DNA of 64,000 bases from Hanleya hanleyi. Taxonomy: Eukaryota > Mollusca > Polyplacophora > Lepidopleurida > Hanleyidae. A program made the position numbers and the translations under genes. The notes below the pieces were generated by a model, which ran no database searches, was not told where the DNA came from, and worked only from the letters and a program-made list of their open reading frames with translations. The stretch's first letter is position 1. Every line of letters begins with the position of its first letter. Shown piece after piece: positions 43,801 to 58,800 of the stretch. The stretch spans positions 124,001 to 188,000 of the forward strand of contig JAVTVY010045590.1 in assembly GCA_036873755.1 (NCBI GenBank). Reading direction: 5' to 3'.

Positions 43801-46800
43801 TAGAATCCAACATGTCAATGGCAGCCATCTTGGATTACGTACCTCAGTGAAAATCAATACCAATGGCCGTCCAACTGATGTGAAGCACCTTCTCAAGTTT
43901 GAAGTCGATTGGTTGAATTGTTCTCGAGATATCGCGTTCACAAGATGTGGGACGGATAGCATCCAACATGTCAATGGCAGCCATCTTGGATTACGTACCT
44001 CAGTGAGAATCAATACCAATGGCCGTCTAACTGATGTGAAGCACCTTCTCAAGTTTGAAGTCGACTGGTTGAATTGTTCTCGAGATATCGCGTTCACAAG
44101 ATGTGGGACGGACAGAATCCAACATGTCAATGGCAGCCATCTTGGATTACGTACCTCAGTGAAAATCAATACCAATGGCCATCTGACTGATGTGAAGAAC
44201 CTTCCCAAGTTTGAAGTCGATTGGTCGAATTGTTCTCGCGATATCGCGTTCACAAGATGTGGGACGGACAGAATCCAATATGATCGATGGCAGCCATCTT
44301 GGATTACGTGCCTCAGTGAAAATCTATACCAATGGCCGTCTAACTGATGTGAAGCACCTTCTCAAGTTTGAAGTCGATTGGTCGAATTGTTATCAAGATA
44401 TGGCGTGCACAAGATGTGGGACGGACGGACGGACGGCTAGCATTTCCAAGTCCTCCCACCACTTCGTGGCGGAGGACAAAAAGTTGAACCCACAGTACTC
44501 GATGATTGGCTGGACCCCACCAAGAGCAAGGTCGTTGAAACAATCCGCCATATTGACAGAAGTACCCTTCCCCAAGCAAAACAAGTACTGAGAAGCCCCA
44601 ATTCGCAAGAAGCTCTAGCAAATCTCCAGAGTAAATTCGTCATAGTCCCAGCAGACAAAGCTCCAAATAATATAATATTCATATGTAAATATTACTATTA
44701 CTAGGTGCTGGTTGAAGAATTGAGTTTAAACATATCGTCAGCAAATAACTGCATTTACTCTGGAAGATTTATTTAACAATCACAAACATAACGATATACC
44801 AAAAGTATACTGGACTCCCAAAATGCATAAATCACCATTCAAAGCTAGATTCATAGCTGGTTCTAGAAGCTGCACCACCAAGCTTCTTTCAACCCTGTTG
44901 ACGTGGGCCCTTCAGGAGGTAAAGCATTTTGGGAAAGGTATTGCGCCACTATTTCTAAAACATCTAGCGTTGAATGTATGTGGATATTGAAAAACTCAAA
45001 ATGTCTTACGGAAGAACTTGATACTAGAGGTCACATACCGTATAGACATGTATCCACATGGGATTTCTCGACTCTCTATACCACAATCCCTCATCAGGAC
45101 CGTATTGACCGTCCAAGTTCATTAATAGTATATGTGTTCAAGAAAACTGATCGTAGATATATTGATGTCGGAAGCCATAAAGCATTCTTTAGCTCTACTA
45201 CATACAAGAGATATCATTCATGGGATGTTTCTTTGTTTATAGAGTTGCTTGAATTTCTCATTAAAAGTATCTATGTGAAATTTGGCAACACAATATATCA
45301 ACAGCACATAGGTATTCCAATGGGTAGTAATTGTGCACCCCTATTGGCTGACCTATATCAGTTCTCGTATGAATATGACCATATGCAGGCGCTTTCAAAA
45401 ACCGATCCATTCAAAGCCCGTTCCTTCTCATTCACCAAACGCTATATAGACGATCTTCTCACTGTGGATATTCGCTATATAAATGACGCAGTGAAGGATA
45501 TATATCCACTTTCACTGGATTTGAAGGAAACTACAGATAACCCTACAGACACATCGTATTTAGACCTATATCTCTATAAAAATGAAGCGGGCACTCTCTC
45601 TCGTCGACTGTATGACAAAAGAGATGAGTACAATTTCGACATCGTAAACTATCCCTTTCTGGACAGTAATATTCCAGTGGGACCTGCATATGGCGTATAC
45701 ATATTACGCCTAGTAGCATTTGCAAGATCCTGTGTTAAATGTGACGATTTTAATCAACGTCACAAAACATTGTTGCAGAAACTTATAAAACAGGGCTACA
45801 CCACCAAGGGCTTCCACTCAAAGTTTCTCAAATTTGGCGATACATATCGCATGCTGATAGCAAAATACGAGCGTAGCGTGCAAGATCTATGGCGTTACGT
45901 TTCGTAACTTGTGTCTAATTCCGCTTAACTCGGGGCTAGGCGCCGTATGAACCCATGTGCTTCAAGATCCTCATGGTACTCATATGAACAGTCACAATCA
46001 AAGCGTGACTGAGATACATCATTCTTTAGATGACGAGTTTACAACGAATATTATGGATTAAGAATACTGATCAGCGATACGGATTTGATATTTTTGGAAC
46101 ATCATGATGTCTAGCCGGCATCATTGAAAACTGTTGACGGCTTCTCTCTTGTAGGAAACAAGCCTATGTTTATGTATACTATAATTGTCTTTTTGAATTT
46201 GATGCTAATACTGTTATATGGATATGGAATAGGTCTTTGGATTATGGACGCGGATATTCTCTAATGGACGATGGCTGAATTATGAATGACGGACTATACG
46301 CTTGTAATGTGAATTGTGATGACGGTTACAAAAAAATGTTCTTCCAGAAAAGGCAGGGCAGACTCATTGTCTTGAATTGAACATAAGTCACAAGTACTGT
46401 ATTCGTTGTGGCTTTGCTCGTTCAGTCTTCTACAGGTTCTTTGACTCGCTCAATCAATGGCTGCACTCAATTTATGACACCAAACCCCCTCACTTGGGTT
46501 TCTATCACCCACGCTGATGGTAGCCTGTCACATATTAGTGATATCTTACACTACAACTCTGCTATCATCTTCAACTCAAATTTACGTTCAAATTCGTGTT
46601 TGAGCAAAATGACCAAGTTCCCAGTATGCATTTTGTGTGGCCACGTCAAAGTGGATAATCGTAATTACCTGACAGGCGGACACCAGAAGTTTACGGAAAT
46701 CACCGCTAGTGTCTCCTCGTATGTCATCCTCCAATTTTTCGGCGGTCTTGTCCGTGGGATAACTCACTGAAAGTTGGAGTACACCGTACTGTCATTCTAC

Positions 46801-49800
46801 TGTCAGATATATCCTCTGATTGCATTGGAGCGAACATTGTGCGCATGGCTGAGCGATGCGGATCAAGCGGGCAAAGAATGTCACAGCTAAACACCGTGTG
46901 CTTTCGTCAAGTAGTTGAACATCTAACTTGCTTACTCTTCTATACGATATACCAGAAGTGGATGAAAACTAGTTGCATCCACTTCTGGATATACTGAAAG
47001 CATTTTTCATATTTTCCATTTTCTCTCGTATGCCGTTATGAATGCGCATGCGCCGATTTTTCATCTCGAGAGAGTCAGAGGATGTTACACCGACAGGTTA
47101 CACACTCTGTAAATGGGGGAATGCATAATGTATACCAGATGTCTGCATCACTTTATAAAAGTTAACGGAATTTTCCACTCACATGACGATCAATAATAAA
47201 CTTTATATTTGAGTACGATTGTTACTGTATCCAATTTAAGGTTAGACCACTACAAATTGGGATGTATAGTATTGGGAAAATAGTATTATTTCTGTTTTTC
47301 CTTGGTCTGTTTTCGAGGAAATTCAACAAAATTAATTTTCTCACCATCTCCGTAGGAATCACGGATTTCCTTGATCTGAGCGTTTGTTCTCGTCATTAGA
47401 ATCTCAATCAAACTTCTTTCATCCGTACCCAGGCCCTACAAGTATAGTACAATAAAATAAAGACGAGTTTATGTCATGGGTTCCTTTTTTATCGAGTACC
47501 CGATCTACAGAAAAGTATCAAGAGCATTAGTGATCTGTCAACAAAAACGTCTTAGTTTAAATCTTCGAGTCCATTTTAATTATTCTGCAGAGCATTTGTA
47601 AAATCAATGATTGACCGCCGCATAAATTTCGATAGATTTGATATTCAGGCGCTATACCATATCGGAAGTCCCGATTGGCATTTATAGTGGCGAAATGAAT
47701 CCCTCAGGCCGAAGGTGCATACTATGACCATGGTCAGTGACGTCATCATGATAGGGGGGAATGAGCAGGCTGAGGGGGGAATGAAGAAGCCGAGGGTGAA
47801 ATGAAGAGGCTGAATGTGAAATGAGGAGGATGAAGGTCATTTCACCCTCAGTCGTCTCATTTCACACTTGGCCTCCTCATTTCACCCTCTTCCTCCTCAT
47901 TCCACTTTTCAACCGTCTCATTTCATCCTGATCATGATGACGTCACCGATCCTGATCCTGATCATGCAACTGCTGCACGAGGAATTCATTTTCCCACTAC
48001 TCTAAAGGATAAAATCAATTCGACTGGTATACCTTAACAGCGTGTTTGATGCACCAGGCATCGTAGTAAGCAGGCTTGACAAAGAGCGCCATGATACATT
48101 CCTTGAAGTCCCCACTGAGCTCACTCTTTAAGTCTTCTATAAGGTCCTGTAAACCAAACATTTCGATGTCTTTGAATTGATATTGCTATAGGTGTAACTT
48201 CGTATGTAACATAAGTCCAACTGTTCTTTTTTCCTGAACAAATTATTACGGTATTTTCAATTAGTTCACCTGTCCAGCCTTAAACTGGTGCATCTCGACC
48301 TCAAGTAACTTTTTCAAAACAGTCATCCTTAAATAGTAAATTTATCATGATGGTCATCCTTCAATAACGTTATCAAGACGGTCATCCTTCAACAACGTTA
48401 TCAAAATGGTCATCCTCCAAGAACTTTATCAAGATGGTCATCCTTCAATAACTTTATCAAGATGGCCGTCCTTCAATAACTTTATCAAGATGCTCATCCT
48501 TCAATAACTATATCGAGATGGTCATCCTTCAATAACTTTATCGAGATGGTCATCCTTCAATAAGGTCGTCCTTCAATAACTTTATCAAGATGCTCATCCT
48601 TCAATAACTTTATCAACATTGTCGTCCTTCTATAACTTTATCAAGATGGCCGTCCTTCAATAACTTTCTCAAGATGGCCATCCTTCAATAAATCTATCAA
48701 GATGCCTGTCCTTCAATAACTTTATCATGGTGGTCGTCCTTCAATAACTTTATCAAGATTGTCGTCCTTCTATAACTTTATCAAGATGGCTGTCCTTCAA
48801 TAACTTTATCAGATGGGCATCCTTCAATAACTTTATCAAGATGGCCGTCCTTCACTAACTTTAAATCCTTCAATAACTTTATCAAGATTGCCATCCTTCA
48901 ATAACTTTATCAAGATGCTCATCCTTCAATAACTTTATCCAGATGGTCATCCTTCAATAACTTTATCAAGATGGTCATCCTTCAATAACTTTATCCAGAT
49001 GGTCATCCTTCAATAACTTTATCAAGATGGTCGCCCTTCAATAACTTTATCATGATGGTCGTCCTTCAATAACTTTATGAAGATGGTCATCCTTCAATAA
49101 CTTTTTCGTGATGGTCATCCTTTAATAACGTTATCAAGATTGTCATCCTTCAATAACTTTATCAAGATGGCCATCCTTCAATAACTTTAGCAAGATGATC
49201 ATCCTTCAATAACTTTATCATGATGGTCGTCCTTCAATAACTTTATCAAGCTGCTCATCCTTCAATAACTTTATCAAGATGCCTGTCCTTCAATAACTTT
49301 ATGAAGATGGTCATCCTTCAATAACTTTATGAAGATGGTCGTCCTTCAATAACTTAATCAAGATGGTCATCCTTCAATAACTTTATCAAGATGGTCATCC
49401 TTCAATAACTTTATCAAGATGGTCATCCTTCAATAACTTGTTCAAGGGGACCATCCTTCAATAACTTTATCAAGATGGTTGTCCTTCAATAGCTTTATCA
49501 AGATGATCATCCTTCAATAACTTTTTCAAGGGGATCATCCTTCAATAACTTTATCAAGGTGGTCGTCCTTCAATAACTTTATCAAGATGGTCATCCTTCA
49601 ATCACTTTATCAAGATGGTCATCCTTCAAAAACTTTATCAAGATGGTCATCCTTCAATAACTTTATCAAGATGGTCATCCTTCAATAACTTTATCAAGAT
49701 GGTCATCCTTCAATAACTTGTTCAAGGGGACCATCCTTCAATAACTTTATCAAGATGGTCATCCTTCAAAAACTTTATCAAGATGATCATCCTTCAATAA

Positions 49801-52800
49801 CTTTATCAAGATGGTCATCCTTCAATAACTTTATCAAGATGGTCATCCTTCAATAACTTGTTCAAGGGGACCATCCTTCAATAACTTTATCAAGATGGTT
49901 GTCCTTCAATAGCTTTATCAAGATGATCATCCTTCAATAACTTTTTCAAGGGGATCATCCTTCAATAACTTTATCAAGGTGGTCGTCCTTCAATAACTTT
50001 ATCAAGATGGTCATCCTTCAATAACTTTATCAAGATGGTCATCCTTCAAAAACTTTATCAAGATGGTCATCCTTCAATAACTTTATCAAGATGGTCATCC
50101 TTCAATAACTTTATCAAGATGGTCATCCTTCAATAACTTTATCAAAATGGTCATCCTTCGATAACTTTATCAAGATGAACATCCTTCAATAACTTGTTCA
50201 AGGTAGTCATCCTTCAATAATTTTATCAAGATGGTCATCCTTCAACAAGTTATAAAACCTGCCTGGCCTGGGGGGACTTCCTCCCTTTATCCAAAAATCA
50301 TCCAAAAAAATGCCTTTTTATATGACGCCCCTGTGACGTCATCATGGTGATCAAATTTTTACATTTTCTAGTAGAACTTGACCCAAAGATATAGTGTGGT
50401 AAGTTAGGAATAATGAAAATATATAGGGGGGCACTTTCCGCCCCCCACCCCTCCCCCAGGTTATGGTACACCCAAAATCACCCAGGCCAGATAGGGTTAA
50501 GATGGTCTTCCTTTAATATCTTTATCAAGATGGTCATCCTTCAATAACTTCATCACGATGGTCAACCTTCAAAAACTTTATCAAGATGGTCTTCCTTCAA
50601 AAACTTTATCCAAAAGGGTCGTCCTTCAATAACTTATCAAGATGGTCGTCTGATAGCTGTATGAAAGTATTCATCCTTCAACTAAGTCCATTTAACAGGA
50701 CAGATAGAAACAGAGGAATAAAAGGTTTGTTTTTGCAGATTATCAAGTTTGCCCTTAACTTTACACAGATGATCTCTGTATTTAACGTCAATTTATCCGG
50801 AAACACAATCAGGGGGAGACAACTCTAGATTATCTCCCCTTATAAGCCAGGTCAGAATTAAAGCCGAGGCTATGCCATCATGACAGTTATGCTGGCTCAA
50901 GGAGTGAAACAGCAAGCACTGCTGTATATATTTAACATGAAATAGAAGTTTGAAATCACAATTTTTCCGATATGGCTGAATAAATCCCTAATAAACCACT
51001 GAACTATTATTAGGAAGAATACCAGGTTTATGTTGCAAACTATGAAATCTGATTTCTTCAGAAAAATACATGCTTCATAGTGTAGAGAAACAGTCGATTT
51101 CACCACCTGGAGCCAGTTTAATTGTCATAGCGGTCAACCCCAACTGGAATTCCAATTTGGCTTATTGTGATGGGATTCCATACCATAATGATATCATGCA
51201 TATGGGGGTAGCTAAGTAACGTAACTAAATCATTGTCTCTGCTTACTTAGTTATATGGAGGACGTAGACCTGTACATGATATTATGTTATAATATGGTGT
51301 CAGATACTGATAAAATTTATGGAATAGACTTCAGAATTACTTTCCACAGATACACAGATATCAAGCTGGAAGTACAATTTTTAAATATTCCTGAATATGA
51401 TGACCATGTTATTCAACTATATGCCTAATAACATTTACATGTGAAGCAGGTAATAGTTTATTTAATTACTTTTATTGAGTTCAATTCCCTGATAATTCAC
51501 AAAATGGAGACGGAAGTTGCCACTCCAAACTATTCGCTACTTTTGAATTAATCTTCACGCCAATTCTAACAAGCTGAGTAGCTAGCAGGTCCTCCGCCAA
51601 GTAGTCTGTTTGAGAGCGTACAGCATATACGCTTCCAATATCTCCTTAAATATAACTTGGAAAGTGGATGTGTGTATGTGAAAAGAGAGGTTTATCTGGA
51701 ATTGTTGAGACAATTTGAGGAGGTTTGGGAAGCAGTAATGGTAGTGTAACACTGGAATGTAAGTCTGTAGTTGTATATGGATTTGTGGATGGTGAGGTTT
51801 ATAAATCGATGGGTGGAATAGATCAAGATATCGCGTTCACAACGCAGATGGGTACAATCCAAGATGGTCAATGGCAGCCATCTTGGATTGCATACTACCT
51901 CAATAAAAATCAATACCAATGGCCGTCTAACTGATGTGAAGCACCTTCAAGTTTGAAGTCAATCAGACGAATTGTTCTCACGATATAGCGTTCACAAGAT
52001 GCGGGACGGACGGAATCCAAGATGGTCAATGGCAGCCATCTTGGATTACGTACCTCAGTGATAATCAATATCAATGGCCATCTAACTGATGTTAAGAACC
52101 TTCCCAAGTTTGAAGTCGATTGGTTGAGTTGTTCTTAAAATATCATGTTCACAAGATGCAAGATGGACGGAATCCAAGATGGTCAATGGAAACCATCTTG
52201 AATTACATACTACCTCAATGAAAATCAATACCAATGGCCATCTAACTGATGTTGAGAACCTTCCCAGTTTGAAGTCAATTTGTTCATTTGTTCTCGAGAT
52301 ATCGCATTCACAAGATGTGGGACGGATGGAATCCGATATGGTCAATGGCAGCCATCTTGGATTACGTACCTCAGTGAAAATCAATACCAATGGCCATCTA
52401 ACTGATGTGAAGAACCTTCTCAAGTTTGAAGTCGATTGGTCGAATTGTTCTCGAGGTATCGCTTTCACAAGATGTGAGACGGATGGAATCCATTATGGTC
52501 AATGGCAGTCATCTTGGATTACGTACCTCAGTGAAAATCAATACCAATGGCTGTCTAACTGATGTAAAACACCTTCTCAAGTTTGAAATCGATTGGTCAA
52601 ACTGTTCTCGAGATATCACATTCACAAGATGTGGGACGGAGTGAATCCAATATGGTCCATGGCAGCCATCTTGGATTACGTACCTCAGTGAAAATCAATA
52701 CCAATCATGGCCGTCGAACTGATGCGAAGCCCCTTTCTCAAGTTTGAAGTAAATTGGTCGAATTGTTGTTGAGATATCGCGTTCACAAAATGTGGGACGG

Positions 52801-55800
52801 ACAGAATCCAATAGAGTCAATGGCAGCCATCTTGGATTACGTACCTCAGTGAAAATCAATACCAATGGCCATCTGACTGATGTGAAGAATCTTTCCAAGT
52901 TTTGAAGTCGATTGGTTGAATTGTTCTCAAGATATCGCGTTCACAAGATGTGGGCCTGACAGAATCCAATATGTCAATGGCAGCCATCTTGGATTACGTA
53001 CCTCAGTGAAAATCAATACCAATGGCTGTCTGACTGATGTGAAGAACCTTCCCAAGTTTGAAGTTGATTGGTCAAATTATTCTCGAGATATCACGTTCAC
53101 AAGATGTGGGACGGACAGAATCCAATATGGTCGATGGCAGCCATCTTGGATTACGTACCTCAGTGAAAATCAATACCAATGGCCGTCTAACTGATGTGAA
53201 CACCTTCTCAAGTTTGAAGTCGATTGGTCGAATTGTTGTTGAGATATCGCGTTCACAAGATATGGGACAGACGGAAGGACGGAGGGACGGAAGGATGGAT
53301 GGCTAGCATTTCCAAGTCCTCCCACCACTTCGTGGCAGAGGACAAAAAAGCAGACTTTATTTGTAGCAGCAGATTTCAGGCACGAGTCAGAATGGTGAAC
53401 CACTTCTTTATCTTTGATCATATCAATTGCCTCTTGCTTTTCTCATACTTATTTTACTATTTTAATATATGTGGCATAGTTGGTTTAAAAAGTCATGTAT
53501 TCTCAAATGAAAATCTTTTTGATGTATTTAATTAGATTCGAGGACAATGGCCGTAATGATCGACTGAAAATTGTTGATGATTTCATGACAAGGGCATATT
53601 CTTTCGTTCAGACAACTGTAAGTTTGATCATTGCAAATTTTCTTTTCAGGACATATGCTTGAAACCTTGCTGAAACCGCATAGAAGACAAGTATTGTACT
53701 CATAACGCTAAAATGAAACACACAAAAAAAAGAGAAAACGCAGCTTATATTTCTACTAACATCATATTATCTTCAGGTTGGTTTATTTCAAAGTCACTGC
53801 AAGCGGCTAAAAACATTCTATAACACTTGTGTCCATAATAACTTGCTACCATGCAATTATTGAGTGTTTTAGCACGGGGAGTGAATAGAATTTAATGTCG
53901 CCTTCAACAATATTTCAGCTATATCGTGACGAACCAACTAAGCACCACCCAGCCAAGTTGTCTTCCTGCTACTTCAAAGAAGAAATCTATGAAGCAGGTT
54001 GGAACCAGACACCCTCCAGCCACCATATAAAACACTGAGGACAGCACACAAGACACAGACATGGCGCAATAAAGACAAGTGATATTACAGTGCAAGACAT
54101 CACATTATCAAGTTCCTGTTGCTTCTCAGCAAAATGCATTGAAGCAACAGGAACCCATACATGTGCAGGTGTTCATTGGGAGATCTATTTTACAAGGTTT
54201 ATGGAGTAAAGTGGACAGCGGCGTCCCTCAGGGAAGTGTACTTGGCCCAGTTTTATTCATAGTATATGTAAATGATCTGCCAGATGTTCTCCAGTGTATC
54301 AGCAAATTTTTTGTTGACGACTGTAAAGTCTACAATGAAGTGGTATTACAATCGGATGCAAGAATTCTCCAGAATGATGTAGAAACTCTCAATGCGTGGT
54401 CTGAAAAATGGTTGCTGTTTTTCAATATCATCAAGTGTTTTATCCTTCATATCGGAAATTCTAATCCATTGATGAACTATACAATGCCCCATGAAGGAGG
54501 CCGTAAGCAGCTGGAGTCCGTAGACGAGGCTAAAGATCTGGGTGTTCTTGTTGACAAACAGTTGAAATTCAGCCCACATGTTTCCCAAGTATGCAAACAG
54601 GCAAACAGAATATTAGGTATGGTTAGGCGTTCCTTTCGATTCATTAGTCCACAGATGTTTCTCAACTTATACAAGTCACTGGTACGACCAAGGTTGGAAT
54701 ATGCAAACTCCACATGGGGACCTATGCTAGAAAAAGACCGGGATGACCTGGAACGTGTTCAACGCAGAGCCACCAAAATAGTGAAAGACCTGGAATCCTT
54801 TTGTTATAGCGAACGTTTGGAGTTTCTAGACCTCCCAACACTGAAACATAGGCGATCAAGAGGTGACCTAATTGAACTATTCAAAATTATTCACGGTTTC
54901 TCCATCGTGCAGTCATCCAGATTTCTCAAATTGGATACCAGTCACAGAACACGTGGCCATCAGTTCAAACTCAGTAAAACTCGCTATAAACGACAAGTTA
55001 GAGAACATTTCTTTGGAAATCGAGTAATTAACAGCTGGAACAGTTTACCAGCGAATGTAGTGACAGGTGATACTATATCGGCATTTAAGCGACGATTGGA
55101 CAAACACTGGGCCCTGTCAAATGAGAATTTTTTTTACAAGTCTGGTTGGTAACAAGTCCCGCCCACGACACCGGAACACCGGGAGGAGTTACTACCAGAA
55201 GGTGAGCAGATGAGGCACAAGTTTTTTATACTTAGCCTCTATTAAACCCAAGGTATAAAGGTATAAAGGTAGGAGAGGAAGGGGTTGTCTGCTTCATACA
55301 ATCAAATAAACACACAAATAAATTACAAGATGGAATTTCTTTCTCAAGTTTAACTGCTGTTAATGTGAAATTGATTAACAAAGCGACACAAATAGACCTA
55401 AATCCAAGTATTTCCACAGAGCCTGGCTTGGCTGACATAATAACTCTCCATTTGAGAGAGTCCGGTGACATAAACTCATCCACTGACATTAGCACAATGC
55501 CAACTGAGACGGGAGCATCATGCCAATATCAGTGGATGAGTTTTTTCAAGAAAGCGGAGAAGGGTTGTCAAAGTTTAAAATATGTTTTCAATCTTTCATT
55601 ATAATCTTTATTGATAATCAATTTGGGTAGTGCTATAGAATAATTCATCCTTGCCCTAAAATATAAACTTTCTCACACTAACCGTGCATGAAATATCCAT
55701 TGAGCATGCCTATGAAAACATTATTTCTTATTTAAAATATTGGAATTTGTTTGCCACATCTTACTTACTTTGCCAAAATTTGTCTTAAATTTTTGTTTTA

Positions 55801-58800
55801 GAGTCTGTCTTTGACTGTTACATCTGGAGGCAACAACATGGATAATGGCGTCTTCGTCTGTGCCTGAGAAACAGAAATACATAGATGCATCAATATTATC
55901 TCGTATATTTATATTTAGGCACCAAAAAGGTGTATATTTCACTATTATGACAAAAAATCTTATAATTTAAAGTTAATTTAACCTGTATTTGACACTTTAT
56001 CAAAATAAGATCACTTTTCCCTTTTTATCTAATAACCCAATCAATGAACTTTGTCTATATCAATGCAAACAAAGAGGTCTGTTTAAGGGGATTCATACCT
56101 GCACCTTTCATAGCCTCCCTCAAGTAGCATACATCTGCCTCAGCATTCCATGATTTTCCAGCCAAATCCTCTCCATCGTACTCTTTGTAAAAGGTCACCA
56201 CTGGGTCATCGTCTGGGTAAATGTCAAATGGTTTGATGGAGCCTTCTGTTGGCTCCAGGGTACCATATTTAATGAGGTGGTCTTGTAGGGTATCTATGTA
56301 TCTCTGTCTCATTTCTTCAAATAGGGACTGGTCACTTTCCAGTTTCTCTGCAATCTTTGCCTCTATTTCCTGGCAAATTATTTGTTTGTTGTTGTATTTC
56401 GAAAATTAAAAAAAATGATGTATTTATTTATTCAGTATGTAATACAAAAACAGCGAGTACATGGTTCAAATAAGTTTCCAAAATTGTATATCAATCAACA
56501 CAAGCTACATTATAGCAATGAGAGCATTTTATGATATTTAATAACACTTCATTATTTTGATGAATAAAAAAAATAGATATTGAAATTTTGAAATACAAAA
56601 TAAATGTAAACAAAAGAGGTAAAAGAAACGTATCTGTTCATTCATACAACTGCAAACAATTCCATGAGGTGGTTACTCTAACATTATGTACTATAAAATA
56701 TTGTTCAGTGAGGGAGATATCTCCCTTCATGTGACTTTGATAAGATTCTCTCCCCTGATGCAACTTTGATAAGATTATCTCCTGTGATGCAAGTTTTAAT
56801 AAGATTATTGTATTTGACTGATACAATTATCTTCTCTGATCAGATTGAGATTATCTCCCCTGTGATTACCTAATTTTCATAAAATTATCTCCCCTGGTGT
56901 GACTTTGATAATTATCTCCCCTGATGTGACTTGACTTAGCTAAGATAATGTCCCCTGATGTAACTTTGATAAAGATTATCTCCCCTGATGTGATTTTGGT
57001 AAGTATAAACTGGTCACATCATATTGGGGATACGTACCTTTGCAATTTCCTCTTCTCGTTTCCTTCGATCTTCCTCTTTTTCTCCTTCATCCACCTGTGC
57101 TGGGGCAGGCATGCCTTCTAATAATCCCATCTGATTAACAATTTAATTATGATTAATAGTTGAAAATGCATAATATGTTCATAAGAGTGGTTTTACAATA
57201 AATAATTGTCAATTTTATAGTCCAAACATGTATACACAAGTAAGGGCAACAACTTGAAAAGATATGCAGCTAGTCACTGGCTCAGCTGTCCATGACGTGA
57301 GGTTGTGCATTAATTTGTGACTCCTGTTGTCAAGCTAAAATAAACCAGGTACCAGTACACGGGCATGATGGGATGCCCAATAAAGACTGATGACATGGAC
57401 TGGTTGGAGGAATGTCCACATCTACCCTGATCCACTGAAGTGCATTCTCCTCCTGTCAGAGCTGAACCTCCAACTGTTGATGTAACACCCTCTGACTGAA
57501 TTCCCTATTAAAACCTGGTGCACATGCACAAGTCTTTATCAATTACAATTGCTCGACACAACAAAATGTGTTTCTTTCTATATGAGAGTGACGGAACATG
57601 CATCAAATATCTGTTATACAAGGATGATCTATTACCCTGAACCTGTTCTGCTCCATTTAGTAATGAACACTGTTGATTGGCCGAGAGACATATGCATGCA
57701 AAGGCTGTTTTTAATGTTTTTAACCTCAAATCAATCACAGGGTATATCTGACACAGTAGGAGGTATACAATCTGCTACCATAAAAATGCTGCAGTATGGA
57801 GAGTAACATACCAATATGGCATATTCCAAACTGTCATGGTCAAAGTACTTGTCCATGCTCACCAGTATGCGTTTAAGTCAGGGACAAAAGACTGGTACAC
57901 CAGCCATATTTCAAACATACCATGGGTCATGCACTTTGTTGATATCATGATGCTGTCTTTGTTGCACACATCTTCACATTTCAAGTTGAATACTATACTA
58001 ACGTTCCATCATTTCCATTGACCTAGTGAATGAGGTGAATTCTTCAAACTTTAAATGCACATGATGTCATATAGTCAATCAAGATATGTGATCTTGCCAA
58101 CACAATGCAGTGAGGATTTTCTTTGATGTCTATGTGATATTCAAATGGCAAGCAGTGGGGCTTCCAGGGATTGACCTGGGATATCGTCATGCACACTGCA
58201 GGTCAAGGTAAGAATAAGTCTCAGCTCCTCAGAGAGCTTGTCATAAGAGGCGACTGAGGCACCCGTGGGACTCCCGGGTGTGGATAGGAATAGGAACCCA
58301 CCCGTGTGGTTCCCGGGTGTAAAAAGGAATAGGACCCAACTTCATGATATGACTGAAATATAGATGAAAGCAACGTTATTAAATCATATTCACTCACTCA
58401 CCCAGTGATTGTATTGATTTTCAAACAAGAAATGTTCATATCCTTCAAATAGCCAATCAAATTTGAACTTTGAAGGGGTACAGCGACACTCTTCCTGATA
58501 TGGAATATTTATACAGCTATGACATCACCAACCACAATATTCGGTCAAGGCAACACCTGTAGTGTTCAACATGGGTATGCGAAGATGCATTGCACAGTGT
58601 CTCAATCAAGTTGAGGCAGAAATGCATCAGAATGTATCAACATTCTCATCAAAGTGAGTGTACACAATTAACAGACCAGGGCAGATATACTCTTAATTAC
58701 CATGACAGTTTGGAGACTTGCATATTAACAAGTGTTCAAGGAATCAAAGATCACAGTATTACCTGACGTGCCACATTCATGTTGAGAGCATGCATGTTAA

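Larger units (their letters stand above)
42700..46325 (+). mobile_element. Penelope-like retroelement copy B, interrupted by a 157-bp-array element
   Basis: In order: a Cys/His segment with GHVVTGDL-type sequence ([12 protein letters not shown] at ~42870) and [17 protein letters not shown] (to 43030); an inserted repeat element (43031-44477); [21 protein letters not shown] and [18 protein letters not shown] (44480-44690); [18 protein letters not shown] (~44806); the RT core; and the 3' tail to ~46325. The DK and PK-HK motifs are Penelope-like hallmarks. No GIY-YIG endonuclease seen. Confidence 0.65.

Noticed and set aside
43687..44347. 188- and 213-codon frames, and similar ones at 4037-4677 and 52082-53306
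   Set aside because: They run through the 157-bp array on both strands and change with unit number, so not genes.
46408..46770. A 120-codon plus-strand frame
   Set aside because: Opposite strand to annexin exon 10, which has GT/AG borders and a DTSGDF annexin motif.
48290..50655. 28-bp direct repeats as a CRISPR array
   Set aside because: Repeats abut with no unique spacers, the DNA is eukaryotic and no cas genes exist.
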